NCBI GenBank assembly: GCA_022824805.1
Contig: JAJDZE010000136.1
Coordinates: 1 to 38,637, forward strand
DNA length: 38,637 bases
Direction of reading: 5' to 3'
Source: Acidimicrobiia bacterium
GTDB lineage: Bacteria > Actinomycetota > Acidimicrobiia > Acidimicrobiales > Poriferisodalaceae
Shown: in pieces, positions 6,867 to 16,333 of the stretch
How the letters are laid out: each line of letters opens with the position of its first letter
Numbering within the stretch: the first letter of the stretch is position 1
Position numbers and translations under genes: made by a program
The notes under the pieces: generated by a model
What the model saw: only the letters and a program-made list of their open reading frames with translations
The model's database searches: none
Told to the model about the DNA's origin: nothing

Positions 6867-8351
6867 ATGAATGGGCGCTCGCCCGAGAACCCGATCACGG
6901 TGGGGGAGCTGACCGCAATCGTCGGCGGCGCCTATGTGGCGCCCCGGCGCCAGCGAGGGGATCAGGCGGCGGGCAGCGAAGCGCTCGTGCGCGGCATCAC
7001 TCACGACAGCCGCTCGGTGACGCCCGGCGCGCTGTTCGGCTGCGTCGTCGGGCAGCACCACGACGGCCACTCATTCGCCGCTGAGGCGCTCGCTGCGGGT
7101 GCCGGCGCGCTGCTGGTGTCGCAGGTGCTCGATGTCGAGGTGCCCCAGATTGTGGTGCCCGACGTGCGAGCGGCGCTCGGGCCGGCGTCGGCGGCGGTGT
7201 GGGGCCAGCCATGGCGCCGCTGCAAGGTCGTGGGCGTCACCGGCACCGCGGGCAAGACCACGGTCACGCACGCAATCGCCGCCATTGCGGGCGCGTGCGG
7301 TACCACTTGTGAGGTCATGGGCACGCTGGACGGAACGCACACCACGCCCGAGGCGCCCGACCTGTGCCGGCGGCTCAGCCAGGCTGCCGATGACGGCGTC
7401 GAGATGGTGGTGCTCGAGGTGTCGTCCCACGCGCTCGCCCAAGGCAGGATCGACGGGGGCAGATTCGCTGCGGGAGTGTTCACGAACCTGGGCCATGAGC
7501 ATCTCGACTTCCACGAGAGCATGGAGGACTACTTCAGCGCCAAGGCGCGCCTGTTCGACGGTCGCAGCGACATCGCCGTGCTGAACGTCGCCGATCCGTG
7601 GGGTCGCCGCCTGGCACTGATGGCGGCCGGCACCACGGCGGGCGTCGTCGAATGGCGACCGTCCGACTTCGGCGGCGTCGTGGCGACCCCCGACGGACTG
7701 AGCGGCCAGTGGCGCGGCCGGCCTGTGCACTGCGGGCTGCTGGGCCGATTCAATGCAGCGAACGTGGCGGCAGCTGCAGCGGCGGCCGGCGCTCTCGGAT
7801 TCGACGATGACGCGATCGCAGCAGCGATCGCTGCGGTGCCACCGGTACGAGGGCGTCTGTGGCCGGTCAGCGGCCCCGATGACGACATCACGGTCTTGGT
7901 CGATTACGCCCACAAGCCCGACGCTCTTGGCGCAGCACTGACCAGCGCACGTGAGCTCGGTGCCTCAGGCGGCCGTCTGTGGGCAGTCTTCGGCGCAGGC
8001 GGCGATCGGGACCACTCGAAACGGGCGCTCATGGGCGCCGCGGCCGATCGCCATGCCGATGTGGTCGTGCTCACCTCCGACAACCCTCGCAGCGAGGATC
8101 CCGCCCAGATAGCGACCGACATCGCCGCAGGCGCCCGCAGACGACCTGACGCAGACGGCAGCTTGCACCTCGAATTGGACAGGTCGAGCGCCATCGCATA
8201 CGCCGTGCGGAACGCTCACGCCGGCGACGTGGTCGTCGTGGCCGGAAAGGGTCACGAGACCGCGCAGGTGCGCGCAGGCCATTCGGTGCCGTTCGATGAC
8301 GCAGTCGTCGCTGCTGAGCACCTGCATCGGCGCAGGAGCGCACTGCGATGA
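6867..8351 (+). CDS. murE: UDP-MurNAc-L-Ala-D-Glu--meso-diaminopimelate ligase MurE
   Basis: MurE adds the third residue of the peptidoglycan stem peptide using ATP. Seen in 494 residues: N-terminal UDP-substrate domain (GITHDSRSVTPGALF), ATP loop GTAGKTT at 126-132 (Asn of the usual GTNGKTT replaced by Ala), EVSSHAL, FTNLGHEHLDFH, and in the C-terminal domain DYAHKPDAL, DNPR at 405-408 and GKGHE. The DNPR motif is diagnostic for meso-diaminopimelate rather than lysine. It starts 9 nt after ftsI and overlaps mraY by ATGA. murF, normally the next gene, is missing; nothing in this protein suggests a MurE-MurF fusion, as only one ligase module fits the length. Confidence 0.96.
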   Translation: MNGRSPENPITVGELTAIVGGAYVAPRRQRGDQAAGSEALVRGITHDSRSVTPGALFGCVVGQHHDGHSFAAEALAAGAGALLVSQVLDVEVPQIVVPDVRAALGPASAAVWGQPWRRCKVVGVTGTAGKTTVTHAIAAIAGACGTTCEVMGTLDGTHTTPEAPDLCRRLSQAADDGVEMVVLEVSSHALAQGRIDGGRFAAGVFTNLGHEHLDFHESMEDYFSAKARLFDGRSDIAVLNVADPWGRRLALMAAGTTAGVVEWRPSDFGGVVATPDGLSGQWRGRPVHCGLLGRFNAANVAAAAAAAGALGFDDDAIAAAIAAVPPVRGRLWPVSGPDDDITVLVDYAHKPDALGAALTSARELGASGGRLWAVFGAGGDRDHSKRALMGAAADRHADVVVLTSDNPRSEDPAQIATDIAAGARRRPDADGSLHLELDRSSAIAYAVRNAHAGDVVVVAGKGHETAQVRAGHSVPFDDAVVAAEHLHRRRSALR

Positions 8352-9400
8352 TCGCGCTCCTCATCGCTGCGAGTTCGGCGATGTTCGTTTCGCTTGTGGG
8401 CACTCGCTACCTCATCCCGTCGCTGCAGGCGCGCGGCGTCGGCCAGCCGATCCGCCTCGACGGTCCCCGAGGTCACATCACCAAAGCAGGCACGCCGACG
8501 ATGGGCGGCGTCGCCGTCGTCACCGCAGCCGTCGTGGGATACGTCGTCAGCCACCTGCGAGCCGAGACCGTCATCACGCGGTCGGGCATCGTGCTGCTGG
8601 CAGCCGTGTGCGGTGCAGGCCTCGTGGGTTTGGCCGACGACTGGATCAAGGTGAGCCGCGAGCGCAATCTCGGGTTGAACAAGCGGGCCAAGCTGATCGG
8701 GTTGATCGGGGTCGGCGTCGGCTTCGCCGTCGCAACGGTGTGGTGGGTGAACCTCGATGCTGCAATCGGGTTCACCAGGCTCGACGGCAATTCGCTGCGC
8801 ATACCTGCTGTGGCGTGGATGCTGTGGGCGGTGGTCATCGTGCTCGGTACGTCCAATGCCGTGAATCTCACCGACGGCCTCGACGGCCTTGCCGCCGGCG
8901 CAGCTTCGGTGGCATTCGCGGCCTTCGTCGTGGTCGGCTACTGGGCGTTCCGGCACCCCACCTCCTATGACGTCAAGCACCCGCTCGACCTCGCCATCGT
9001 CGCCGCCGCAATGGCCGGAGCGTGTGCGGGCTTTCTGTGGTGGAACGCGCCCCCGGCGCGGATCTTCATGGGCGACACCGGCTCGCTGGCCATTGGCACC
9101 GCGATGGCCGGGCTTGCCATGCTGCTGCATGTCGATCTTCTGCTCCCGGTGATCGGCGGCCTCTACGTCATCGAGACCGCATCGGTGATCATCCAGGTCG
9201 GTTCGTTCCGGCTCTTCGGCCGCCGCCTGTTCCGGATGGCGCCGATGCACCACCATCTTGAGTTGGGCGGTTGGCCGGAAACCACCGTGCTCATCCGTCT
9301 CTGGGTCGTCAACAGCCTGCTTGTCGCGCTGGCGCTGGGCTTGTACTACGCCGATTTCCTGAGTCTGGACCTCGTCGAGATTCCGGCGGGTTCGCTATGA
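8348..9400 (+). CDS. mraY: Phospho-N-acetylmuramoyl-pentapeptide transferase MraY
   Basis: MraY transfers phospho-MurNAc-pentapeptide onto undecaprenyl phosphate to make lipid I. It is a 350-residue polytopic membrane protein with all family signatures in order: GTPTMGGVAV, the Mg-binding LADDWIK, NLTDGLDGLA, the catalytic FMGDTGSLAIG, and the cytoplasmic MHHHLEL loop. About ten hydrophobic segments are visible. Its ATG overlaps the murE stop and its stop overlaps the murD ATG (ATGA at both ends), so it is translated as part of a tight operon. The substrate would be the complete pentapeptide, which needs a MurF encoded elsewhere. Confidence 0.97.
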   Translation: MIALLIAASSAMFVSLVGTRYLIPSLQARGVGQPIRLDGPRGHITKAGTPTMGGVAVVTAAVVGYVVSHLRAETVITRSGIVLLAAVCGAGLVGLADDWIKVSRERNLGLNKRAKLIGLIGVGVGFAVATVWWVNLDAAIGFTRLDGNSLRIPAVAWMLWAVVIVLGTSNAVNLTDGLDGLAAGAASVAFAAFVVVGYWAFRHPTSYDVKHPLDLAIVAAAMAGACAGFLWWNAPPARIFMGDTGSLAIGTAMAGLAMLLHVDLLLPVIGGLYVIETASVIIQVGSFRLFGRRLFRMAPMHHHLELGGWPETTVLIRLWVVNSLLVALALGLYYADFLSLDLVEIPAGSL

Positions 9401-10824
9401 GCGCCCCGGCTGCCGATGGACGGACGCATGGCGACGTGACTCCCGCTGACGGGCCGGTCGTGGTGGTGGGCATGGGAGTGACGGGGCGCGCGGTGGCCGC
9501 GGCGCTGACGGCGCGCGGCCACGAGGTCATCGCTGCCGATGACAAGCCCGGCGAAGCGACAGGCACACAGGCCGCTGCGCATGGCGCCTTCGGCGACATT
9601 CACGACTCCACCGATGAACGCCTGCTCAGAAAGCTGATCTCGCACGCAGCGGCCGTGGTGCCTGCGCCGGGCGTGCCGCCGCGACACCTCAGCTACACCC
9701 TGGCGGACGGCGCCGGCGTACCGGTGGTGAGCGAGTTGGATCTGGCAGCTCAGTGGGACAGTCGGCCTCTCGCGGCGATCACGGGCACCAACGGCAAGAC
9801 GACCGTGACGGTGCTGACCGAACGCATGCTGAACCGGAGCGGCATCTCCGCTGTCGGCGCCGGCAATACCGACATCGCCCTGGTGGAGGCGATCGACCGG
9901 GACGTCTCCGCGTTCGTGGTGGAGGCATCGTCATTCCGGCTGCACCGCGTGCGCCGGTTCGCTCCCGCGGTGGCCGCGTGGCTGAATCTGGCCCCCGATC
10001 ATCTCGACTGGCATCGCGATCTGCGCGACTACGCCGCTTCCAAAGCCCGGATCTGGGCGGCGCAGGGTCCCGACGATGTTGCGGTGGTTCCCTTCGGCGA
10101 CTCCGATGTCGAACCGTGGGCATCTGGGATTCGCTCACGACGTGTGGCGTTCGCAGCGCCCCGGCAGCTCGAGGCGCCCTGCGATGTGCACTATGAGCGC
10201 GGCATCCTGGTTGCACATGGCGACAGGGTGGTGGCGGCGGCGGACTTGCCCCGACGGCGTCCCCACGATTTGTCGAATGCTGCCGCCGCAACAGCGGTCG
10301 CGCTGGAGATGGGCGCATCTGTCGAGGCGGTGGCGGCGGAGCTGCGATCGTTCGATGGCCTGCCTCACCGGCTCGCATTCGCGGGGCGCGTCGGTGACGT
10401 GAGCTTCTACAACGACAGCAAGGCGACGGCGCCCCACGCGACGGTGGCGGCGCTGCGAGGCTTCTCCGCAGCGGTGCTGATCGCAGGCGGCAGGAACAAG
10501 GGCCTCGACCTCGGCGAGCTCGCCGCCATTGCTGCCCACGTCCACGGCGTGGTGGCGATCGGCGAGGCCGCCGGCGAGGTCATCGACTGCTTCAGCGGGC
10601 CCGCGTGCGGCCGCATCGAGCTGGTTCGTGCCGATTCGATGCCCGAAGCCGTCGAGGCGGCCTACCGGCTGGCGCAGCCCGGCCGCGACGTCGTGCTGTC
10701 GCCCGGGTGTGCCTCGTTCGACTGGTACTCCGGCTATGGCCAGCGGGGCGAGCACTTCGCTGCTGAGGTCGCAGATCTCGGTGAGCGCGTGCGTTCACGC
10801 GGTCGGGCAGGGGACAGGCGATGA
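9397..10824 (+). CDS. murD: UDP-N-acetylmuramoylalanine--D-glutamate ligase MurD
   Basis: MurD adds D-glutamate to UDP-MurNAc-L-Ala. In 475 residues: Rossmann-like N-terminal domain (VVVVGMGVTGRAVA), ATP loop GTNGKTT at 130-136, ASSFRLH, the LNLAPDHLDWH motif of the central domain, and the C-terminal domain with FYNDSKATAPHA, IAGGRNKG and the closing LSPGCASFDWYSGYGQRG. These are specific for MurD. ATG 9397 overlaps the mraY stop (ATGA) and gives a normal N-terminus; the protein also overlaps ftsW by ATGA. The first 20 residues before the Rossmann strand are a non-conserved extension. Confidence 0.96.
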   Translation: MSAPAADGRTHGDVTPADGPVVVVGMGVTGRAVAAALTARGHEVIAADDKPGEATGTQAAAHGAFGDIHDSTDERLLRKLISHAAAVVPAPGVPPRHLSYTLADGAGVPVVSELDLAAQWDSRPLAAITGTNGKTTVTVLTERMLNRSGISAVGAGNTDIALVEAIDRDVSAFVVEASSFRLHRVRRFAPAVAAWLNLAPDHLDWHRDLRDYAASKARIWAAQGPDDVAVVPFGDSDVEPWASGIRSRRVAFAAPRQLEAPCDVHYERGILVAHGDRVVAAADLPRRRPHDLSNAAAATAVALEMGASVEAVAAELRSFDGLPHRLAFAGRVGDVSFYNDSKATAPHATVAALRGFSAAVLIAGGRNKGLDLGELAAIAAHVHGVVAIGEAAGEVIDCFSGPACGRIELVRADSMPEAVEAAYRLAQPGRDVVLSPGCASFDWYSGYGQRGEHFAAEVADLGERVRSRGRAGDRR

Positions 10825-11951
10825 GCAAGCTGGAGAGTCCGCGCACTCCGCCTGGCGGTGCTCAGACGGGCCCGTCGGTGCGCTATGCAGCGCTCCTGTC
10901 AGCGGTGTTCCTGCTCCTGCTCACTGGTGTCGTGCTCGTGCTGTCGGCCACATCGGCAACCGGGATCGAGTCGCCGGGCCGCCCCTTGCAGTACTTCACC
11001 CGGCATTTGTGGTCGGTCGGGATCGCCGTCGCCGCTTTGCTCGTTGCGCTTGGCATCGATTACCGGCATTGGCGACGCATGGCGTTGCCCCTCGCAGCTG
11101 CGAGCGTGAGCCTGCTGCTCGTCGTGCTGGCCGTGGGCAGTCGCACGGGAGGTTCGCGCCGCTGGATCGAGGTCGGCCAGTTCAGCATCCAACCGTCGGA
11201 GCCGGCGAAACTGGCGCTCATCGTGGCGCTGGCTGCCTTCCTCGACGCCCGCAAGGACCAGATCGAGCGGCCCGATCGGATCCTGCGGCCCGCAATGCTC
11301 GTGCTCACCGCCGGCTGCTCGCTGGTGCTGCTGCAGCCCGACCTGGGGACCACGCTCATCCTGGCGGGCATCGGTGTGGGGATGCTGTTCGTCGCGGGCC
11401 TGCCGGGCCGCGATCTGGCGAAGATCGCTGCCATCGTGGCTGTGGCGGCGCCGCTGCTGGCGTACGCGGCGCCGTACCGCCGTGCGCGGCTGGCCGGCTT
11501 TCTGGATCCGATCTCCGAACGGGCATCCAGCGGTTACCAGACGTTCCAGAGCCTGGTGGGTCTGGCACAGGGAGGGCTGCGGGGCACCGGGCTGGGTGCA
11601 GGTCAAGCCAAGTGGGGCTGGGTGCCCAATGCGCCTACCGACTTCATCTTCGTCATCGTGGGCGAGGAGATGGGTCTCCTCGGTGCTCTCGGGCTGCTGA
11701 CGCTGCTGGGGGTTGTGGGCATCGGAGGGCTGCGGACAAGCCAGAAGGCGCCCGACCTGTTCGGTTCGCTGCTCGCAGCCGGCATCGCCATCTGGTTCGT
11801 GCTCCAGACGTTGGTGAACGTCGGCGGTGTGGTTGGATTGCTGCCGGTGACTGGTGTGACGCTGCCATTCCTGTCCTTCGGCGGTTCGTCATTGGTGGTG
11901 ACAGCAGCAGCCGCTGGCTTGCTGCTGAATGTGACACGGCGATCCGGTTAG
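10821..11951 (+). CDS. ftsW: Septal peptidoglycan glycosyltransferase FtsW
   Basis: FtsW is the SEDS-family polymerase that joins lipid II into glycan strands at the septum, working with FtsI. Its 376 residues show about ten membrane helices and the SEDS landmarks: GGSRRWIEVG, QPSEPAKLALI, LQPDLGTTLI (with the conserved essential Asp), SGYQTFQSL, GLGAGQAKWGWVPNAPTDFIF, GEEMGLLG and the C-terminal LSFGGSSLV. The AHTDFIF-type loop and position between murD and murG favour FtsW over RodA. It overlaps murD (ATGA) and lies 3 nt before murG. Confidence 0.95.
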   Translation: MSKLESPRTPPGGAQTGPSVRYAALLSAVFLLLLTGVVLVLSATSATGIESPGRPLQYFTRHLWSVGIAVAALLVALGIDYRHWRRMALPLAAASVSLLLVVLAVGSRTGGSRRWIEVGQFSIQPSEPAKLALIVALAAFLDARKDQIERPDRILRPAMLVLTAGCSLVLLQPDLGTTLILAGIGVGMLFVAGLPGRDLAKIAAIVAVAAPLLAYAAPYRRARLAGFLDPISERASSGYQTFQSLVGLAQGGLRGTGLGAGQAKWGWVPNAPTDFIFVIVGEEMGLLGALGLLTLLGVVGIGGLRTSQKAPDLFGSLLAAGIAIWFVLQTLVNVGGVVGLLPVTGVTLPFLSFGGSSLVVTAAAAGLLLNVTRRSG

Positions 11952-11954
11952 AAC

Positions 11955-13136
11955 ATGGCGACATCCGCCAGATCCCCCAGCCTGTTGATCGCGGGAGGCG
12001 GAACTGCGGGGCACCTGATGCCCGGCTTGGCGGTGGCCAACGCGCTGACCGAACGCGGCTGGCCTGCCGAAGAGATCCACTTCGTCGGCAGCACTCGGGG
12101 CATCGATGCACAGATCGTGCCGGGTGCGGGCTTCGGCGTGACCCTGCTGGGAGGCCGAGGTCTGACCGCGCGCCGGATGAACCTGACCAACGCGCGTGCT
12201 GCGGCGAGCTTGGCGTGGGCCACCGTGCGGGGCGTCGCGCTCGTGAGGCGGCGGCGCCCTGCTGCGGTGCTGTCGCTGGGCGGATACGCCGCGCTTCCCG
12301 CAACCGTGGGCGCAGTGATCTGGCGGGTTCCGCTGGTGATCGCTGAGCAGAATGCCGTGGCTTCGGCGACGAACCGCCTGCTGGGTCGATTCGCGCGTGC
12401 CGCGGCCGTTCCCGTCCGGGGGACGGGATTGCACAGGGAGGTGGTCACCGGGAATCCCGTGCGCCAAGAGGTGGTCGAGGCTGCGCACGAGGCGGCAGAT
12501 GCCCGTACCCGGCTTGGCTGGCCCGCGGACGCCACCGCCGTGGTCGTCTTCGGCGGTTCGCTGGGTTCGCGCCGGATCAACACCGCCATATGGAAGGCGC
12601 TGCCGTCACTGCAGCACCGTGACGATCTGTTCATCTATCACGTGGTGGGCAAGCGCGATTGGGACGAGCGTCCGCCGGCGCCGCCGCCGCGCCCCGACGG
12701 TTCGCGGGTTCGCGAGTGGTACCGGGCCGTGCCGTTCGATGAGCACCTGCCCGCGGCACTGGCCGCAGCCGACTTGGCGATCTGCCGTGCTGGAGCATCG
12801 ACGGTGGCCGAGCTGTCTGTTGTCGGCACACCGGCTGTGCTCGTGCCCTTGCCGATAGCGACCAACGACCACCAGCGCCGCAACGCGGAAGAGATGGTCG
12901 CAGCGGGCGGGGCCCGCGTCGTCGTCGACGCCGAGTTCGACGGCGACCGCATGCTCGCGGAGCTTGATCAGATGCTCAGATCGCGGCACCGGGCAGCGCC
13001 CGAGCGTCTCCACGAAGCAACCTTTGGTCGCCACGACTCTGCTCAACGGGTCGCAGAACTCGTGATACAGCACAGTTCGGCGGTTCCTGGCTCAGTGGAG
13101 CACGAGGATCCTCCGCCGAGAAAGCACACAGCGTGA
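11955..13136 (+). CDS. murG: UDP-GlcNAc:lipid I N-acetylglucosaminyltransferase MurG
   Basis: MurG converts lipid I to lipid II on the inner face of the membrane. Seen in 393 residues: the first glycine loop GGGTAGHLMPGLA, GGYAALPA, the second-domain loops EQNAVA and GGSLGSRRIN, the UDP-GlcNAc-binding segment CRAGASTVAEL, and the VPLPIATNDHQRRNAEE motif. The last 30 residues (SAVPGSVEHEDPPPRK) are a poorly conserved tail. It starts 3 nt after ftsW; its stop overlaps the murC GTG (GTGA). Confidence 0.95.
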   Translation: MATSARSPSLLIAGGGTAGHLMPGLAVANALTERGWPAEEIHFVGSTRGIDAQIVPGAGFGVTLLGGRGLTARRMNLTNARAAASLAWATVRGVALVRRRRPAAVLSLGGYAALPATVGAVIWRVPLVIAEQNAVASATNRLLGRFARAAAVPVRGTGLHREVVTGNPVRQEVVEAAHEAADARTRLGWPADATAVVVFGGSLGSRRINTAIWKALPSLQHRDDLFIYHVVGKRDWDERPPAPPPRPDGSRVREWYRAVPFDEHLPAALAAADLAICRAGASTVAELSVVGTPAVLVPLPIATNDHQRRNAEEMVAAGGARVVVDAEFDGDRMLAELDQMLRSRHRAAPERLHEATFGRHDSAQRVAELVIQHSSAVPGSVEHEDPPPRKHTA

Positions 13137-14557
13137 CCATGCCGACGTCCATCGAACCAGCGCTTCTGGCCCAGAGGCCGTCGGGCCGGTCGCCCGATCT
13201 CGACACGCCGCGCAGCATCCACTTGGTCGGCGCCGGCGGGGCAGGCATGAATGCCATCGGGCTGGTGCTCGCCGAGATGGGCCATGCCGTCAGCGGCAGC
13301 GACCTGAGAGCAGGCCCTGGCATGACGCGGCTCGCAGCTCACGGTGCTCGTGTCGTGATCGGTCATGAGGCCGCCAACATCGGCTCGGCGGACATCGTGG
13401 CCCATTCGAGTGCGGTGCCACAGGGCAATGCGGAGCTCATCGAGGCCCGCCGCCGGGGCGTTCCGGTGCTCAGCCGCGCGGAGCTGCTCTCGGGGATCTG
13501 CCGGCGCAAGCAGACGCTGGCGGTCGGCGGAACCCACGGCAAGACGACCACCTCCTCGATGCTGGCGCTGTGTCTGGTCGCAGCCGGTGAACACCCGTCG
13601 TTCCTCGTGGGCGGAGAGGTGAACGAAATCGGCTCCGGCGCCGTCTGGGACACTGCAGGGGAGTGGTTCGTTGTCGAAGCAGACGAATCCGACGGGACGT
13701 TTCTCGAGCTCGGTGCCGATGCGGTGGTCGTGACCAACATCGAGCCAGACCATCTCGACCACTACGGCAGCTTCGGCGAGCTGACGGCCGCATTCGAGAC
13801 CTTCGCCGGCAACGCTGCGGGGCCACGCATCGTGTGCGCCGATGACCAGCGGGCTGCCGCCTTGGCCGAGCGCGTCGGCGATTGCGTGACTTATGGAACG
13901 GCCCCCGGCGCCGATTACCGGATCACCGACGCGCACAGCTCGCGCACGAGCGCCAGCTTCGAATTGGTCACCGGCGCCACGTCGATCGGCCGTTGCGAGC
14001 TGCCGCTGCCCGGGCTGCACAACGTGACGAATGCGGCAGGCGCTCTTGCGGCAGCGCTCGAGCTCGGGGCCGCAGCGGCGCCGATGATCGATGCCATCGG
14101 TCGATTTGCGGGCGTATCCCGGCGATTCGAACGGCGCGGCGAGCGGGACGGGGTGTCGTTCATCGACGACTACGCGCATCTGCCCACCGAGGTGGCCGCG
14201 GCGATTGCCGCTGCTCGCAGCGGAGGCTGGAAACGGGTCGTCGCCGTTTTTCAGCCGCACCGCTACTCGCGGACCGCGGCGCTCTGGCAGGACTTCGCCG
14301 ACTCCTTCGCAGGCGCTGACCAGGTGGTGCTCACCGGCATCTACGGTGCCGGCGAGCTGGCTCTGCCCGGCGTGACCGCCGAGCTGGTGCTCGGCGCCGT
14401 GCTTGATTCCCATCCGTACGCGTCTGTGGCCTATCTGCCGGGCCGGTCGGAACTGCGCTCGTACCTGCGCGCCAACCTGCGGCCTGGCGACCTGTGCCTC
14501 ACGTTGGGCGCAGGCGACCTGACGACGCTCCCAGACGAGCTGCTGCATGTCGGCTGA
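13133..14557 (+). CDS. murC: UDP-N-acetylmuramate--L-alanine ligase MurC
   Basis: MurC catalyses the first amino-acid addition to UDP-MurNAc. In 474 residues: HLVGAGGAGMNAIG at the start of the UDP-binding domain, SGSDLR, ATP loop GTHGKTT at 133-139 (the His form typical of MurC), EADESDGTFL, TNIEPDHLDHYG, DDYAHLPTEV, FQPHRYSRT, and GIYGAGE in the place of the usual DVYPAGE. It starts at GTG 13133 overlapping the murG stop; ATG 13139 two codons later is equally possible. It overlaps murB by 11 nt. Confidence 0.96.
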   Translation: MTMPTSIEPALLAQRPSGRSPDLDTPRSIHLVGAGGAGMNAIGLVLAEMGHAVSGSDLRAGPGMTRLAAHGARVVIGHEAANIGSADIVAHSSAVPQGNAELIEARRRGVPVLSRAELLSGICRRKQTLAVGGTHGKTTTSSMLALCLVAAGEHPSFLVGGEVNEIGSGAVWDTAGEWFVVEADESDGTFLELGADAVVVTNIEPDHLDHYGSFGELTAAFETFAGNAAGPRIVCADDQRAAALAERVGDCVTYGTAPGADYRITDAHSSRTSASFELVTGATSIGRCELPLPGLHNVTNAAGALAAALELGAAAAPMIDAIGRFAGVSRRFERRGERDGVSFIDDYAHLPTEVAAAIAAARSGGWKRVVAVFQPHRYSRTAALWQDFADSFAGADQVVLTGIYGAGELALPGVTAELVLGAVLDSHPYASVAYLPGRSELRSYLRANLRPGDLCLTLGAGDLTTLPDELLHVG

Positions 14558-15518
14558 GTGCCGCTCGCCAGGGCGATGGTCGAACCCTGATGCAGTGCAA
14601 CGCGCGCTGGCAATGCTTGGCGACGCGGCCCGCGTCGATGCGCCGCTGGGGGCGTTGACCACTTCGAGAGTCGGCGGTCCGGCGGCGGTCGCGCTCGTGG
14701 CGAACGGCCCGTCCGACCTGCAACGCGCCGGAGAGGCCGCCGCGGCTTCAGGGCTGGAGATTCTCGTGGTCGGGCGAGGATCGAACCTGCTGGTGGCAGA
14801 TCGGGGCTTCGAGGGCATCGCTCTGTTTCTCGGCGATGCCTACGACACGATCGAGGCCGATCATGCGAGCGCCACTGTCACAGCGGGTGCATCTGCGGCC
14901 TTGCCTGTGCTGGCGCGCCAGTGCGCGACGGCGGGCATCGGCGGGCTGGAATGGGCGGTCGGCGTGCCGGGTTCCGTGGGCGGCGCCGTGCGCATGAACG
15001 CAGGAGGGCATGGCAGCGATATGGCGTCGTGTCTGATCGACGCCGACATCGTCGATCTGAGCCCCGAGCCCCGAGGCGAAGCCGCGGCCCGTGACGTCGA
15101 TGCCTTGAACTTGGGCTACCGCAGCAGCGGGCTCGAGAACCATCACGTCGTGGTTCGCGCGCGGTTCAGCGGGCAGAAAGCCTCCCCGTCGAAGGCGATG
15201 GACCAGATTGCCGAGGTCGTGCGCTGGCGCAGGGAGCACCAGCCCGGCGGGCAGAACTCCGGTTCGGTCTTCATGAACCCGCCTGCTGAGTCCGCCGGGG
15301 CTCGCATCGACCAGACAGGCCTTCGCGGCTTGCGCATCGGCACGGCGGAGGTATCGCGCCTGCACGCGAACTTCATCGTCTCTGATCCCGGCGGCACGGC
15401 GGCCGATGTCGTCGCGCTCATGGCCGAAGTCCGCCGTCGTGTGGCCGACTCGTCCGGGATCGTGCTGCAGCCTGAGATCCGCATGGTGGGCTTCGAGACG
15501 GCACCGTCACCGTCTTGA
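14547..15518 (+). CDS. murB: UDP-N-acetylenolpyruvoylglucosamine reductase MurB
   Basis: MurB is the FAD- and NADPH-dependent reductase that finishes UDP-MurNAc. Seen in 323 residues: TSRVGGPA, the FAD-binding VVGRGSNLLVADRGF (about 75-88), GVPGSVGGAVRMNAG (139-153), YRSS, catalytic-serine motif NSGSVFMNP (Ser240), LHANFIV and QPEIR with Glu310 as the second catalytic residue. The gene order murC-murB-ftsQ is usual in several bacterial lineages. Its first 25 residues are not conserved, so an internal start cannot be excluded, but the ATG overlap with murC supports 14547. Confidence 0.95.
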   Translation: MSAECRSPGRWSNPDAVQRALAMLGDAARVDAPLGALTTSRVGGPAAVALVANGPSDLQRAGEAAAASGLEILVVGRGSNLLVADRGFEGIALFLGDAYDTIEADHASATVTAGASAALPVLARQCATAGIGGLEWAVGVPGSVGGAVRMNAGGHGSDMASCLIDADIVDLSPEPRGEAAARDVDALNLGYRSSGLENHHVVVRARFSGQKASPSKAMDQIAEVVRWRREHQPGGQNSGSVFMNPPAESAGARIDQTGLRGLRIGTAEVSRLHANFIVSDPGGTAADVVALMAEVRRRVADSSGIVLQPEIRMVGFETAPSPS

Positions 15519-15521
15519 GCA

Positions 15522-16274
15522 ATGGCTGGTGGAGAGGAGGAGAAGCCAGCGCGGGCAGGGCGTCGCCGCCGGCGCTGGCTGACAGCGGCGGCGCTCGTCG
15601 CAGTTGTTGCATCAGCCGCCACGATCATCTTCGCAGCGGGCACATTCGCAGTCGACCGCGTTCACTTCAGCGGTCTGCATCGCGTGAGCTACGACGAGGC
15701 ACACGAAGCTGCGGGCATCCGCAGCGGGGATTTCATGGGAACGCTCGACACCGGCGAAGCTGAACAGGCGCTCGAGGAACTGCCCTGGGTCGCTCACGCT
15801 CGAGTCCGGCGGCGATGGCCCGCCACCGTGGACGTGAACGTCGTCGAGCGCACCGGCGCCGCGATTGCGCTTGCCGCTCCCGACAGCTGGGTTCTCATCG
15901 ACATCGAAGGTCGGGTGCTCACATCACCGCTCTTCGTCCTGCCTGAGCATCCGCGCTTGTCAGGCATTGCTGCGGCGCCGGGGCCGGGCGGCTTCCTCGC
16001 GGGCGATGCGGAGGCGCTGCTCACGGCGTTGCGTGCAGCTCACGGACAGCCGGAGTTCGTCGTTGCTGCGCTGTGGCGGGACCAACGCGGCGACATACGC
16101 GCACGTGTACGCCAACAGCCCGGCAGCCTCATGCTGGAGGTGACCCTGGGCGACGAGTCGGCGATCGGGGCCAAGACGGCGGCGATTGCGGCGGTCATCG
16201 GGGAGATCACGACCTCCGATGCCATCTTGGATGTGTCGGTTCCTCACTTGCCGTTGATCCGCCCGTCGGGCTAG
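15522..16274 (+). CDS. ftsQ: Cell division protein FtsQ
   Basis: FtsQ is a bitopic divisome scaffold. The 250-residue protein has an Arg-rich cytoplasmic N-terminus (10-19), one transmembrane helix (about 19-43) and a POTRA domain (about 45-112) that opens with VDRVHFSGLHRVS and ends in the typical PWVAHARVRRRWPATVDVNVVER segment; the beta domain follows. Length and topology are normal. It begins 3 nt after murB and ends before the largest gap in the second half of the cluster, ahead of ftsZ. Confidence 0.93.
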   Translation: MAGGEEEKPARAGRRRRRWLTAAALVAVVASAATIIFAAGTFAVDRVHFSGLHRVSYDEAHEAAGIRSGDFMGTLDTGEAEQALEELPWVAHARVRRRWPATVDVNVVERTGAAIALAAPDSWVLIDIEGRVLTSPLFVLPEHPRLSGIAAAPGPGGFLAGDAEALLTALRAAHGQPEFVVAALWRDQRGDIRARVRQQPGSLMLEVTLGDESAIGAKTAAIAAVIGEITTSDAILDVSVPHLPLIRPSG

Positions 16275-16333
16275 GAGGCGGCGCGCAAGGTCTTGCCGAT
16301 CGGCCGAGGCATCAGTACTGTCGTCAATTGCGC

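Noticed and set aside
6858-9400. A hidden murF or a MurE-MurF fusion
   Set aside because: The 494-residue MurE has the length of a single ligase and only one ATP loop, and mraY starts inside its stop codon.
13043-14818. A 591-codon open frame antisense to murC and murB
   Set aside because: It overlaps two certain genes on the other strand and its translation is low-complexity without family features.
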